Positions 41,735-53,235 of a DNA stretch of 64,000 nucleotides are shown piece by piece; the first letter of the stretch is position 1; each line of letters starts with the position of its first letter. The stretch spans positions 36,721,087-36,785,086 of the forward strand of contig OY759216.1 of the NCBI GenBank assembly GCA_963662175.1. The letters are read 5' to 3'. The DNA is from Aradus depressus. Taxonomy: Eukaryota; Arthropoda; Insecta; Hemiptera; Aradidae. The notes below the pieces were generated by a model, which worked only from the letters and a program-made list of their open reading frames with translations, was not told the DNA's origin and searched no databases. The translations under genes were made by a program, and so were the position numbers.

Positions 41735-42246
41735 ACACAACTGCAGCAGATAGATAGTAACAATCCGTTGATGTGCCATCAGTTTTCCCAAAAAATTAGG
41801 CAACTCCAGCAGACAAGTAGAAACAATTCGTTTCTGTGCCTGTAAAGAAACAGTTTTTCCAAAAAAAGTCAACAATGTAGCAGATAGATGGTAACAATCC
41901 GTTACTGTGCTTGTAAAGAAGCAGTTTTCCCCAAAACGAATCGACAATTCCAGCAGACAAGTAGTAACAATTCGTTTCTGTGCCTATAAAGGAACAGTTT
42001 TTCCTAAAAATGAGTACACAATGGAGCAGATAGATGGTAACAATCCGTTGCTGTGCCTGTAAAGAAGCAGTTTTCCCCAAAACGAATCGACAATTCCAGC
42101 AGACAAGTAGTAACAATTCGTTTCTGTGCCTATAAAGGAACAGTTTTTCCTAAAAATGAGTACACAATGGAGCAGATAGATGGTAACAATCCGTTGCTGT
42201 GCCTGTAAAGAAGCAGTTTTCCCCAAAATGAGTCAACAACTCCAGC
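41735..42246. repeat. 73-bp repeats arranged as 146-bp dimers
   Basis: CAGATAGATGGTAACAATCC occurs at 41747 (variant), 41881, 42027 and 42173. The later spacing is exactly 146 bp. Within each dimer two 73-bp halves differ: CTGTAAAGAAGCAG versus CTATAAAGGAACAG. Overlapping minus frames of 73-106 codons are by-products of the repeat. Confidence 0.9.
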
Positions 42247-42326
42247 ACCAGACACTCCAGACCATCGGAAAGCTTATTTTAGTAATGAAAACTGACATTA
42301 TTGCAGAGATATTGTGAAATAATTCA

Positions 42327-42508
42327 AATGAACTTGAAAGAAATAAAACTTGTTTATTTATGATATTGTCTAATTTCTTATAGAGTCTTATCTCTTATGC
42401 TTTTGGCTGAGGATGGTAGAAATACCGAAAGTACTCCCATGTAAATATAGTTGGTGAAATTAGACAATATCATAAATAAACAAGTTTTATTTATTTCAAG
42501 TTCATTAT
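42327..42508. repeat. Foldback with CTGAGGA...GAAA core
   Basis: Arms of about 50 bp (AATGAACTTGAAAGAAATAA and its complement ending at 42508). The loop holds CTGAGGATGGTAGAAATACC then GAAAGTAC at 42407-42434. Confidence 0.8.
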
Positions 42509-42894
42509 TTTAGTAATATAATTTTTTTTTCAATTTTATTCTTTATTTATTTATTTTCAAAAAGCGAGAAATAAAAATGACATATTATCGAAAAACAAAG
42601 CCCTCAAAGCCGGGGCTTGAGTCGCAATAACTAACTGAACCTAATGAAAAAAGCTCTTTCAACAAAATGGCAAATTCTGTTATTCGTGGGACATCCTGCA
42701 TACAAAGGCTAATTGAAATTCCACGAAAAATTATCTTGCCAAAGCCTTTCTTGTATCCTTATCCTGTCTTTCTGTGACAACACAATAACAATTTTTCGAC
42801 AGATACTATAACTTGCTCTACACTCGTATTAGGGTGAGCTGGGGAAGGCAATATTGACCAAGAGGGGAGTTAATGTTTTTATCATCCAATTGAG

Positions 42895-43122
42895 TCAAGT
42901 TGACAAGCCAATCAGTAAATTGTGACCTTCAGATAATGCCCCCCATGGGAGCAATAATGTGCCGACAAGTTTTCTACTTTGCAGAACAATTTGGGCTAAG
43001 TCCTCTTCGATTTTTAGAGTTCCATGGGGACTTGTGAAAAGAGACTTTCCTCGACAGCTCAGTGAAAACCACTTCTGGCGGGTGGCCCATAATCTGGGTA
43101 GTTTATGAATTATTATATTCAA
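42895..43122 (-). CDS. 75-codon unrecognised ORF
   Basis: A minus-strand frame including KLPRLWATRQKWFSLSCRG and LKIEEDLAQIVLQSRKLVG. Composition is more balanced than its surroundings and there is no obvious repeat match in the window. No domain is recognised. It could be an exon remnant or a TE-derived fragment. Confidence 0.2.
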   Translation of the reverse strand: MNIIIHKLPRLWATRQKWFSLSCRGKSLFTSPHGTLKIEEDLAQIVLQSRKLVGTLLLPWGALSEGHNLLIGLST

Positions 43123-43139
43123 AAAATATACTAAGAGCG

Positions 43140-43245
43140 GCTTTCTTATTCCTAGTAATGTCAGTATGAATAAATAAATTTGAGAGGGTGAGTGAACTAT
43201 GAAAAAGTGTTTTGTTTAAAAAAATCCTGTAATGGCAATTTCAAA
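43140..43245. repeat. R6 half copy
   Basis: CTTTCTTATTCCTAGTAATG, TCAGTATGAATAAAT and an AATCCTGTAATGGCAA end. Confidence 0.45.
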
Positions 43246-43902
43246 CTTTTATTTATTCATTTTATTTTTTTAAATAAAAAAACTACCATTGAAAAAGATA
43301 TTTCAAAATTCGTTGCAATGCGATACAATTTCAACATTACTTTGAAATATTTCTTACAGAAATTGTAGTTTTTTACATTTTTTGGGGAGCTATAACTTTA
43401 ATGGTATTGTACTTAAATGTATTGTTCTATCTAAAATTTGAGGACACATTACCGCTGGAAATTATATATGGAACATTTTTGGTATGAATACATTTTGGGT
43501 AAGACTAACCATTTTTACTGTTGTCTTTTTTTCATGGTCGATTTATTTAAAATAAAATACATTAGTGGAATAGTTAATGCTTTTTTTAGTTAAGTTAAAG
43601 AAAAATCTCATTCATCCTGATGACGAAAATGAAAAGTCCCTTCCTACGCCACTATAATGTGATATGTAGTACGCAGAAGACAGTAATGGGACAAGATGTT
43701 GTGTACTTACTGGACTTTGGGGCTGAGACTAGTAGAAGTTTTGCAGGAAATAGGATATCTCCCAATACAGGGAATAGTTCCCTATTTTTTTTAAGGTAAG
43801 ACGTATTTTTCTTACTTTTCCCTTCAAAAACTTGAAAATTGCTGAAATTTTGTAATGGAATACTGTCACCAGATAAATTTTATTATTAAATTTTTTTTTT
43901 TT

Positions 43903-43997
43903 AAGGTGAATAAAAATTTAGGGTAGGCAAAATTTAAAACTCCCACAGTAGAGTCGGGCTCATGTCCACCAGAGGGACAAAAGTGCGCTCTGGTAGT
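43903..43997 (+). mobile_element. SINE-A 3'-domain fragment
   Basis: AAGGTGAATAAAAATTTAGG through CTCATGTCCACCAGAG and GCTCTGGTAGTA. Confidence 0.8.
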
Positions 43998-44149
43998 ATA
44001 AACGGTATCTTTCAAAATGTACTTTCGTCCCAAAGTGAACAATTTTCGTCCGATTTCGGCCAAAATCTATTCAGATCGAGGGGGAGGGGATTACAAGAGA
44101 CCTTGGAACGTGAACAACAGATTCAACGGATTTTCATGTTCCAAGGTCT

Positions 44150-44300
44150 CTTGAATGCGTTTTGGTCCATTTCGTGATGATGATGTGAGTGTGTGTGTGT
44201 CAATGCTTGTGATTGGAACTTTGTGAGTGCTTTAACTCAAAATGTATTAGCAATGAACTTATATTTGAAATGAATGTTATATGTGCTAACTTAGATCTGA
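44150..44300 (+). repeat. R7 repeat copy
   Basis: TGTGATTGGAACTTTGTGAG, then GCTTTAACTC and ATTTGAAATGAATGTTATAT, as at 12240-12310. Confidence 0.5.
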
Positions 44301-44672
44301 ATACATTTTGGACGAATACATTTTACTTCGGGGCCTAAGTACGTTTTATAAGATACCGCTTTACCATTATAGGTACCTATAAAAAAAGTAAAAAAACATC
44401 TAAAGAAATAGAACATAAATAAATAAAATGTCAGTGTTTCTTAGGCTTTGATACTTACGGAGGGGCGGGGGGAGGAGAACGATGTTTTTGATCCTCCACA
44501 GAAAAAATTAAATATTTAATATCTACTCACCATAAGCTTTCATATGACATTCTACTCAGTTTTCTAGGAAAATATTTTCTTTTTACGACCCCCTAATTTT
44601 CATCCCCACAGGGTTAGAAAAAATTCTGATGAAAGCTCTTATAAATTATCTGACGTAGTGCCGTATATTTGA

Positions 44673-44677
<5 letters not shown>

Positions 44678-44707
<30 letters not shown>
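44678..44707. repeat. Poly-A run of 30
   Basis: Homopolymer; no element upstream was recognised as its source. Confidence 0.95.
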
Positions 44708-44712
<5 letters not shown>

Positions 44713-45019
44713 CGTTTTAGCTCAAATGGTTTGATTTTTAGAGATACAGACAGACAGACAAAGTCGCTATACAATTCAGTTTTCGGTTTTCAAACGATAC
44801 CTCAAAAAAAGGTATAATATAATAGTGGTATATTTCCAAGCTAAGTACCCGTAACAAGAGAGGGCAGTTGTTTCTCTGTAATGCCGGCAGGTAGTAGCAC
44901 TGTACAACAATTCTTAATATAGTCCATACATACATATATACGTAAGGGCGGATCTAGAGAGGGGGCACATGTTTAACATTGTTTTTATATATACAATAAT
45001 CTACGTGCATAAAAAAAAA

Positions 45020-45467
45020 AAAAGTCGTCGGTGAATCACCGGCAATGTACTTCCCCAGAACGAATTAATCAATTAACTTTTCGCTCTTTCAAAACCAGTC
45101 GAGCGTTTGCGCTAATATTCAACAGTTGACATACATAGAGCATTCTAAATCCTCATACTAAATTCTTCGGCAGTTATTGAAGTTTTTATGTTAAGCTTCC
45201 CCCTAATCCTCCCCTTGACTTCGGTCGATTTGACTGAAAAACAATAGATGTCTTCATTAGATGGTTCTGGGTTCATATATAAAATGTTGTGCATATTTAT
45301 TCATTCTATCGGGAGTTATGTTCACAGACACAGAGACAGTCAGAATTTTTTGTTTCATATTTGGAATCTAGATGTCGAACAACATAAAATTACGGTGAAA
45401 ACTCCGCATCGAATTTTTGACCGATTACAGAACTTCCCCTATACTTCGTAAAGCTGAGGAAGTAAAA
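45020..45467 (-). repeat. R3 copy, near full length
   Basis: From GTCGTCGGTGAATCACCGGC, through CCAGAACGAATTAATCAATT and two internal units, to GACCGATTACAGAACTTCCC and the CTTCGTAAAGCTGAGGAAGT start hairpin. Confidence 0.7.
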
Positions 45468-45837
45468 ATAAGCTTTCATATTATTAAGCATTTACATACA
45501 AAGATATGTTAAATGTATTTACATACTACAATCTATATATTTACATATTTGTGAATTTACATAGAAGAAATTCTAAAAATAACATCTAATCATAAAATTA
45601 AAAATGTCAAATTGAAAGCTGAGGCAAAATGATAATTTCAACTATTTTCCATTTTTATTTAATTTTAATTATTCTTTCACTAATATCTGAGTGCATGGGA
45701 TTGTTCTTTATATGTTCGAACATTCCATAGCTCGAAGACCAAAGACTAGAAACCTTTTAGAGTGTTTGTGTGTAAGTGTTTGTCCCCAAGTACTAATACA
45801 CAACTAAAATATTACGAATGACTATATCATAGTTATT

Positions 45838-46068
45838 TAGTAACTGTGACTCATTCCTGGGCTTTATCGCCTACTACCAGACAGCTCTCTGGTGGCAAGA
45901 GCCTGAATATACTAAGGGAGTCTTTAGTTTTGCCTACCCTAAATTTTTATTCACCTAGGGCAGAGGTCTCTAACGAGTACCCGACACCGTACAGTGGCTC
46001 GGGACCATCGCATAAAGTCCCATTCCAAGGACTCAAGGTTTTTTTCATCTCCCAGAACGGCCTAGGCC
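45838..46068 (-). mobile_element. SINE-A2, head-truncated
   Basis: GTGACTCATTCCTGGGCTTT, then the 3' domain, TCACCTAGGGCAGAGGTCTC and AAGGTTTTTTTCATCTCCCA. Confidence 0.75.
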
Positions 46069-46419
46069 GGTTTTTTTTATTTAACTATATCATATTATAA
46101 TGTTATACTATAATACATTATTATATTAGTTTTATATTTTAATTAATTTTATGTTAATGTAGGTCTGAAAGAAATGAAGTAGTCTAAAAAAAAAAAAAAA
46201 AATGCATCTCCTGTTATATGCAAGTACTTATAAGGAAAGTTGTGTAATAGGTCCGAGATTCGAAGTCAGGTTTGCGCCGGAATTTCATATTTTCTGACCC
46301 CCTGATTACCTAAATGAGGAAAAAAAAAAACACATGCGCAGCACGAAAAATAACCAATTACGTTTTCGCCTTCCCTGCAAAGCCAATCGTCGGTTTGAGA
46401 TAAGACTCACTATCTATAA

Positions 46420-47011
46420 AGGCGGTCACACACGCTCCGGTTTGCCTGCAAAGGTATACCTGTGCAGGAAAACCTGTACAGGCGTGAGGTCACACATGCT
46501 ACGGTGAAACTGTGCAGGTTTCAGTTCAAATCATGACATCGGAGAGCGATGTGATATCGCTTGCAGCCCTTTTTGTGATAAAAACAAAACAGAAGACCCA
46601 TCGAAAGGACCGTCAAAAATGGTGCAAAAATTGGTTGCTAAAAAGACCAACATGAATTGAAATTTGAACCAAAGGATAATCGAAATTATTTGAGAATGAA
46701 CGAAATAGTGGTACACCTTATTTTTTATTATCCATAAACTGGATTCACTCTTATACGTCTCAGTAAAATCCTCAATAACTTTTTTTGACAAGATTTGCTT
46801 AGACATTTTCTGTTGAACTAATGTAAATAAATAAAACAAATGTAAAGAAAACTGCACTTTTTCAATCTGGTAAAACCTTGTCTCACTGCGCAGCTTATCT
46901 GCGCAACTCTGCCGTAGGTAAACATATGTTTTTCAATATCTTCTCCGGTCCTCTGCGGTGTACCTGCGCAGGTATACCTGTGCAGGCAAACCAGAGCGAG
47001 AGTGGCCGTCT
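46420..47011. mobile_element. DNA transposon with 49-bp inverted ends and MADF remnant
   Basis: The left end AGGCGGTCACACACGCTCCG, then GTTTGCCTGCAAAGGTATAC, mirrors the right end GTATACCTGTGCAGGCAAAC then CAGAGCGAGAGTGGCCGTCT. AGGTATACCT is palindromic within each. TAA on the left and TCA on the right may be a decayed 3-bp duplication. A MADF-like fragment inside supports a PIF/Harbinger origin. Confidence 0.8.
46702..46806 (-). pseudogene. MADF-domain N-terminal remnant
   Basis: From a methionine at 46806 the minus strand reads MSKQILSKKVIEDFTETYKS followed by ESSLWIIKNKVYHYF. The order of an acidic helix, F.E.Y, then LW and a following Y is that of the start of MADF DNA-binding domains. 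The rest of the domain does not continue, although a frame stays open to 46531. PIF/Harbinger elements of animals often carry a second gene of the Myb/SANT/MADF class. Not functional as it stands. Confidence 0.5.
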
Positions 47012-47289
47012 CAAGTCGAGCCACCCTTATCTGATCCTCCCTTCCCTTCGGTCCATTTTGCGCAAAAGTAATAGGTGTCGTCTTTATGGGGGTTTTGAAT
47101 TTAAATATAAAATTTTGTGTCGATGCATTCATTACATCGGCAGTTATTACAGTTTTTGTGTTAAGCCCTATTTCCTTTGGCCAATTTGACTGAAAATCAA
47201 TAGGTTTCTTAGAGGGTTCTAGATAGACATATAAAATTTCGTGTCGATAAATTCATTCTATCGGGAGTTAGACATTTTTTCTACTTTCC

Positions 47290-47530
47290 TAGCTATGGAA
47301 ATTATTGGGGAGGTTATGTAATCAGTGAGAAATTCGATGCGGAATTTTCAACGGAATTTGATGTTTTTTCTGTTTTCATGCTCGACTTAAATACCCCCAA
47401 TGTGTGCCACTACGTATGGCAAATAAGGTGTTTTAGCCCAAACAGTAGATTGGCTTTGGAGCGAAAGCGAAAACGCATAATTGATTAATTCGTCCTGGGG
47501 AAGTACATAGCCGGTAATACACCGACTTTT
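47290..47530 (+). repeat. R3 copy, ends only
   Basis: GGTTATGTAATCAGTGAGAA start module joined by deletion to the GATTGGCTTTGGAGCGAAAG and GAAGTACATAGCCGGTAATA end module. Confidence 0.6.
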
Positions 47531-47984
47531 TTTTATGAGAACAAAATTAATTATTTATCATATTAGAAGGCTAAATGATTATAATAATTTTGTCAATTCA
47601 CAAAAGAGCAAAATCTAGTAGAACACACATACCTATTTAGAAATATTCATAGACTAGTTGAGAAAATTAGTTATTTCTGGAAAAAACTTGTCTAAAGACA
47701 TTATAGCGTGACTTCAAATTGTGGTATTTTAGAAATATTTCAAAGAAAATGAAGATTTTTATCAAGAATGACATAACTGTCTTCAGGGAAGAAAGAGCTT
47801 ATTTAGTTGGTATGAAGAATTGGATGGAATATCTAATTATAGAAAATATTTTATAGTTTAATGTACTGTAATTAAAAGTGTAACTAAATATATGAATAAC
47901 TGACAATTGTTGTTGTCTTGTTGATGATACTTGGAGGTATCGCCATCATTGGCTAAACTGTTGGAGACACCAGGGATGGTAGGC

Positions 47985-48800
47985 ACACTTCTTACTTCCC
48001 CAACCATATGAAGTATAAAGGAAGTTATGAAATTGGTTGTGAACTCTTTGCACCCTAATTCGATAATAATAATAATAACAATTAGAGATGTGAAATTTCA
48101 TCACGATCCTACCATCCATTAATGGGCTAGAACAATTTTTAAGCTTAGCCCCCCTCCCCATATCCCCAATCCTGTTAAGAATTTGGAGACATCACACATC
48201 CTATTTTTCAATTTAACTTTTAAGAATACTACATGTTAAATTTAATTAAAATCCGATCATCCGTTGATGAGCTAGCACTATATTTATGCATGGGGCCCCC
48301 ACCACAACCCCCCTCCCGTAAATAATTTTGAGATGTCACACACCCTATTTTTTAATTGGGTTTCAAGAATACTACTTATGAAATTTTATGACAATCCGAA
48401 ATCCGTTAATGAGCTAGAACAAATTTTATGCTTAGTCCCCAGTCTGGCTCTAAAGGATGCTACATTACCACCAGAACAAATTAGATCGGATAAATCCTTT
48501 TCAAGAATTCCTAAAATCCACTTTTTTAGCAGTCTTTCTGGTCAAACGGGTGGACCGAATTTGATAAAATTTCTTTCAGATCATATTTACGTTGATACGC
48601 TTCGATTGGCACCAAAGTCGATATCATTATTCATTCGCGAAATATCGTACAGGAAAAATTGACCACGTATGTACACACACACACAAACATATTTCTTTCC
48701 AAAAATAGTGTAAAAATGCTGTAATGACCTTGAAACATAAAAATATGATGAAAATTTTGATTTCGATTTTCGGACCCACTACAATAACTTCCCTATATGC
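47985..48800 (-). repeat. R8 repeat, reverse copy
   Basis: Internal units of about 140-150 bp, each with GGGTGTGTGACATCTC-type text and AATCCGTTAATGAGCTAGAA, then ACCAGAACAAATTAGATCGG, matching 50925-51440 in reverse. It ends in the shared TTCCC hairpin near 48795. The 109-codon plus frame (48333-48662) is antisense to nothing known and not called. Confidence 0.6.
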
Positions 48801-48952
48801 TGGGAAGTTAAAAATGTCTCGATACGAACATTTTATATGTGTGTGAAACGTAAACCCTACAAAACCTTTAGTCAAATTGAATGTACGAGTATATTGTTCA
48901 AAAATTGTCAATAAACGAGTAACCAAAAAAAAAAAATAATAAGTTTTCTTTC

Positions 48953-49131
48953 ACAGGCTGTAAAATAAAAAATAGTCAAACCTCTCACAGATTTTATTGA
49001 TATTTGCTAGCCCGCTTTCGACGTGGTCCCCATCATCAGTCTGATAATGAGGGCAACCTCAAAAGCCGGCTAGCAAATATAAATAAAATCTGAGGGAGGT
49101 CAGACTATATTTTAATTTACAACCTGTGAGA
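48953..49131. repeat. Foldback with CTGATGA...GAAA cores
   Basis: Arms CACAGGCTGTAAAATAAAAA... and ...TTTTAATTTACAACCTGTG, about 88 bp each. Near the centre GATGAGGGCAACCTC on one strand and GATGGGGACCACGTC followed by GAAAGC on the other. Confidence 0.8.
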
Positions 49132-49498
49132 TAATCACTTCTCACTACAAGAGCCATCTTCAGATTAATAATAACATTCTACTAATTGGTGGTAAATAAA
49201 TTTTAACTTTAAAATGGGAACATTTTTTTTTCTTTCTATCTTTTTGATGCCTCTGTGGTTCATTTTTTTTTTTTCCATAACGAAGCAAAAATATCGTGGG
49301 CCTTAGGGAAAAACAATTTTTAAATGAAACATCTCGTAAAGTGAAATTGTGTAAAATCTTTACACGTTCTTATTAGAACTTGCCTGTAAAATCCCTGTTA
49401 TTCAATTACACAAAAATATATTCGCTTATATTGATTCGCTTATTCACTTATTATATAATGTAGCATGCCTACCTTATAGACAATATATAATGCTCAGA

Positions 49499-49640
49499 AC
49501 TAGCGATGCTGCAGAGAATCGCGATCGCTAGGAGTAAAATATGGCTTGTGAGGTGTTGAACGAAAGAGAATTGCATTCGGAAGAACATGCTCGAAACTAG
49601 CGATGTCTGCGAGGGAATCGCAATCGCTGGGAGCAGAAAC
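49499..49640 (+). repeat. Direct repeat of a hairpin-forming motif
   Basis: AACTAGCGATGCTGCAGAGA and ATCGCGATCGCTAGGAG (49499) recur as AACTAGCGATGTCTGCGAGG and ATCGCAATCGCTGGGAG (about 49594). Confidence 0.7.
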
Positions 49641-49729
49641 AAAGAACAATAGAGATAGGGAATAAAAAGGAAGCCAGGATAATTGTCGGCATCCTGTGTA
49701 TAGTAATTGTATTGTCGGCATCAATATTT

Positions 49730-50463
49730 TGTTAAACAGGTTTTTTTTACATAACTCTAATTAATATCCGCTGGGATTCACAGCTTAACATCCGCAGGCT
49801 ATCACAGAACTCTCAAGTGGTCACCGGTGATTGGCTGGAGATGGGGTGGGCGGAGACTGACGACCAATGAGACATCAGGAATCATCCTCACCAAAAAAGG
49901 GGGCCGAGGGTGGAGAGCAGTTTGGAAGACACTCTTCGCTCAACCTCTTGGCTCAACTTTTCGCTCATGTATCAACCAGTCACCACGTTACTATTATATT
50001 TGACAGTGAGTTTCAGTATGTGATTGTAGATTCTTGGTTCACGTCTCGGATGATCAACACGTATAGTTTATATTTGACAGTGAGTTTGAATATGTGAATT
50101 GAGCAGTATTCGTTCATGTTTGGTGCCATTCAGGCGAGTGAGATACATTTTGATTTCGGACGCACATAAACTCAGTGAACAATCTAAATTCTATTGTGGC
50201 CTTCAGGCAGACCTACAAGGACTAGGTGAGTAGATGGGGTCTGAGGGATGTACATAAAGGATGATCACATCGCCACCTCCAGGGATCAGTATCGAGGTAC
50301 CTCGTAATTAAGGTAGAAAGTCCTTCGGCCAATTGGCCAATTTATATTCAATTGTTTTTTCTTTTATAAATATTATACGTTCTTCTAAAATAAATATGTT
50401 ACTGTTCTAGGGTTTGAGTTGTCCATTCCATTTCCCCCCTCCCATTATTCTTCTGGTTGACAA
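49730..50463 (+). promoter_or_regulatory. Promoter-like or solo-LTR-like segment
   Basis: GTGATTGGCTGGAG (inverted CCAAT), GGGGTGGGCGGAG (GC-box-like) and GACCAATGAG cluster at 49828-49870. TATATTTGACAGTGAGTTT is repeated at about 49996 and 50071. AAATAAATATG and a G/T-C-rich stretch follow near 50390. It starts TGTTAAACAGG and ends GGTTGACA, compatible with a TG...CA LTR, but no second LTR or duplication was found. Confidence 0.35.
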
Positions 50464-50512
50464 CAATAATTAATTATTGTTAATTACTGAGGTCAACTTA
50501 CAGTTAGGAACT

Positions 50513-50674
50513 TGTACCCGTCCTTCTCGTGGGAGTGCATTTGGCTATCCAGGTATTGTTTTTATTAAAGTCGCGATGTAAAAATACTCAATTTTAATAA
50601 TTTTTCCGATATAATTTTATATTTACTAATTACGTAAAAATGCACTCACACGAGGAGGAGAGGTGGTATAATAT
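50513..50674. repeat. Small inverted-repeat element
   Basis: TACCCGTCCTTCTCGTGGGA then GTGCATTT is mirrored by AAATGCACTCACACGAGGAG and GAGGTGGTA. Confidence 0.6.
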
Positions 50675-50765
50675 AGTGACAACATTCCCAACTAGATAAG
50701 TAGGTAACTTTAGAGGGCTTAACGTACAAAGGACTACGTTTCATGCCCCAGGTGGAACAAGAAAG

Positions 50766-50823
50766 AAGACCAGTTTAGATGTGGTATCATTTCTTTTCAT
50801 TGTTTTCCATCAGTGACCGAAGG
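50766..50823 (+). repeat. 58-bp direct repeat, first copy
   Basis: AAGACCAGTTTAGATGTGGT through TTTTCCATCAGTGACCG; second copy at 51840-51897 with two differences. Both precede R8 sequence. Confidence 0.85.
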
Positions 50824-50924
50824 AGCTATCAGAGACTCCCAACTCTTTCCTGAAGCTAGGTCACTCTACTTAGAGATGATAGTTCTTGTTTCTTACAAAA
50901 AATTACTTGATTGATTCCCCATCT

Positions 50925-51440
50925 ATAAGAAGTGTAGGGGAAGTTATGTAATCGGTCAGAAATTCATTGTTGATTTTTCACAAAAATTTCATTTTTTTCG
51001 ACTCAGTTTACAAAAATGGGGGTGAAAAATGTCGATGTATCATATCTCGCGAACGAAAAATGATATCGATTCCGCTTTGATGCCAATCGTAGCGTATCAA
51101 CGTAAATATGATCTGAAAGAAATTTTATCAAATTCAGTCCACCCGTTTTTTTGTATAACAAAAATACTGCAAAAAAAAGTGGATTTTAGAATTACTTGAA
51201 AAAGATTTATCCGATCTAATTTGTTCTGGTGGCAATCGATACACATTTAACATCCTTTTGAGCCAAATTGAAAAAAAGGCTATATGGTGTCTTAAAATTT
51301 TGAACTGAACAGAAAGGGGAGTTGTGAGGGGACTAAGCATAAAATTTGTTCTAGCCCATTAACGGATGGTCGGATTGTGATGAAATTTCACAAGTATATT
51401 CTTGAAACCCAATTGACAAATAGGGTGTGTGACGTCTCAG
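50925..51440 (+). repeat. R8 repeat
   Basis: Starts with the R3-type module (CCCCATCTATAAGAAGTGTA, GGAAGTTATGTAATCGGTCA) and then differs: ATATCTCGCGAACGAAAAAT, CGTATCAACGTAAATATGAT, AATTTGTTCTGGTGGCAAT and TTCTAGCCCATTAACGGATG. Confidence 0.65.
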
Positions 51441-51839
51441 AATTATTTTCGGGATTTTGATTATGTCGTTGATCGTAATTTTCATTAAACATCAAAAACA
51501 ACATTGACTTGAAACTCAGAAGATGAAATGAAAATCAAAACATCTCTACTTGGTGTAGAAGGAATTCGAGGTTCTATCGTATAAATGAAAATTCAAAATT
51601 TGGCCAACGTTTCGCAAACTATTTATTTCCTTCTGCAGGGCCCACAGGATATAACAAACAAATTTGTCATATTGGGCAATGATATAACTAGATACTTAAT
51701 AATAATGTTAAAAAGAGATGTAAACAATTTTTATAAATATATGAAAGAGAAATAAATTAATAAATAAATAAATTAATAAATAACAAAAATAAATACATTT
51801 AAATATATATAACTATAAATAGTAAATAAAAATTACAGT

Positions 51840-52135
51840 AGAAGACCAGTTTAGACGTGGTATAATTTCTTTTCATTGTTTTCCATCAGTGACCGGGAGG
51901 AGGGGGTTGTGGGGGCTCAATGCATAAATACAGTGCTAGCTCATCAACGGATGATCGGAGGATTTTAATGAAATTTAACATGTAGTATCCTTAAACGCTA
52001 AATTTAAAAATAATAGTGTGGTGTCTCCATATTCTTAACAGGAGAGGGGCTATGGGGAGGGGGGCTAAGCATAAAAATTGCTCTAGCCCATTAATGGATG
52101 GTCGGATGGTGATGAAATTTATTAAATTATAATTG
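51840..52135 (+). repeat. R8 internal units, with direct repeat
   Basis: Two units with GCTAGCTCATCAACGGATGA and GCTCTAGCCCATTAATGGAT, preceded by the second copy of the 58-bp repeat. Confidence 0.6.
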
Positions 52136-52774
52136 TTATTATTATTATCGGATTCATATCATGCTGGGAAGTTCGCCATGCGGACCTCTAGGGCTTAGTC
52201 ACAAATGTCACTTGGGTAGAGTCCTAATACACGGCCCAGAAATTTCCTCTGGTTTAGGGTACAGAGAGAAGAAAGACACACATCCGAGAACCTGCTTGTT
52301 TAAATATATTTTGAGCCCACCCTCATAAACCCTATTTGATTATTTAACTTGCAGATACGATAATTCCTGTCTATTATGCATGTGCTACAATATAGAAGAT
52401 AATATAAATTATAAATAATAATACTGCACAAAAATTTGTATTTATTGTATTCTTAATATTTCATTTTATTATTTTGTTAATTATTTTTTGATGGGAATGT
52501 ACATTTTAAAATAATGAAAAAATCTAAATTTTAATGAAAATTCTTATTTGTAAACACAATTAGTTATATGAAAAAATAAAAACCACTTTCTTCAACGAAT
52601 GATCTGTAAAATCGTGGTTGATAAATAGTCTCGATTACATCACATGTATTTTTGTATTAATTTAAAATAGTCCCAGAATTCTCATCTCAAACGTAGTAAC
52701 ATACAATTATGTAACTGTAATAAGAAATTTTAGAAGTAATTTCATTATAAATCTTGAGAATGAACTTGATTCCA

Positions 52775-53235
52775 CAGGTTGTAGAATAAAATGTAGTCTG
52801 ACGTCTCACAGATTTTATTTATATCTGATAGCCGGCTTTCGAGGTTGCCCTCATCATCAGGCAGTCTGATAAAATAATTTTGAAAATAATATAATTATTA
52901 TTTTTTAATAATTAACATTTAAAAAATTCAAATAAACGTGCATAAAAAACTATTTAAAAAACTAAAAACTAACAATTTAAAATTTCATGTATGGGGACAG
53001 ATTGTCTCCCATCTGAGTCACAACTTCATCCATGAAATTTTAAATTGTTAAAGTTGTTAGTTTTTTATACGCGTTAATTTAATTTTACTTATTAAAACAT
53101 TTTAATTATGTTATTTTCAAAATTATTTTATCAGACAGCCTGAGGAGGGCAACCTCGTAAGCCGGCTAGCAAATATTGATAAAATCTGTGAGAGGTCAGA
53201 CTATATTTTATTATAAAATCTGTGAAATAGTCACT
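52775..53235. repeat. Long foldback with CTGATGA...GAAA core
   Basis: Outer arms CCACAGGTTGTAGAATAAAA... and ...CAGACTATATTTTATTATAA, inner arms ACTAACAATTTAAAATTTCA and TGAAATTTTAAATTGTTAA. Minus strand at 52838-52866: CTGATGATGAGGGCAACCTC then GAAAGCCGGC. It is nearly palindromic over 460 bp. Confidence 0.85.

Larger units (their letters stand above)
46243..47290. repeat. R3-related sequence around a DNA transposon
   Basis: R3 start text at 46243-46310 (AAGTTGTGTAATAGGTCCGA) and R3 internal units in reverse at 47015-47280 (TTCATTACATCGGCAGTTAT, TTCATTCTATCGGGAGTTAG) flank the element at 46420-47011. Confidence 0.55.

Noticed and set aside
41796..42226. Overlapping 80-106-codon minus ORFs
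   Set aside because: They are products of a 73/146-bp tandem repeat whose period is not a multiple of three.
48333..48662. 109-codon plus ORF
   Set aside because: It covers reverse R8 repeat sequence; the other R8 copy does not keep the frame.
52838..52866. Canonical hammerhead ribozyme
   Set aside because: An extra base lies between CTGATGA and stem II, and no clear cleavage triplet or stem I was found; kept only as a hammerhead-like finding.
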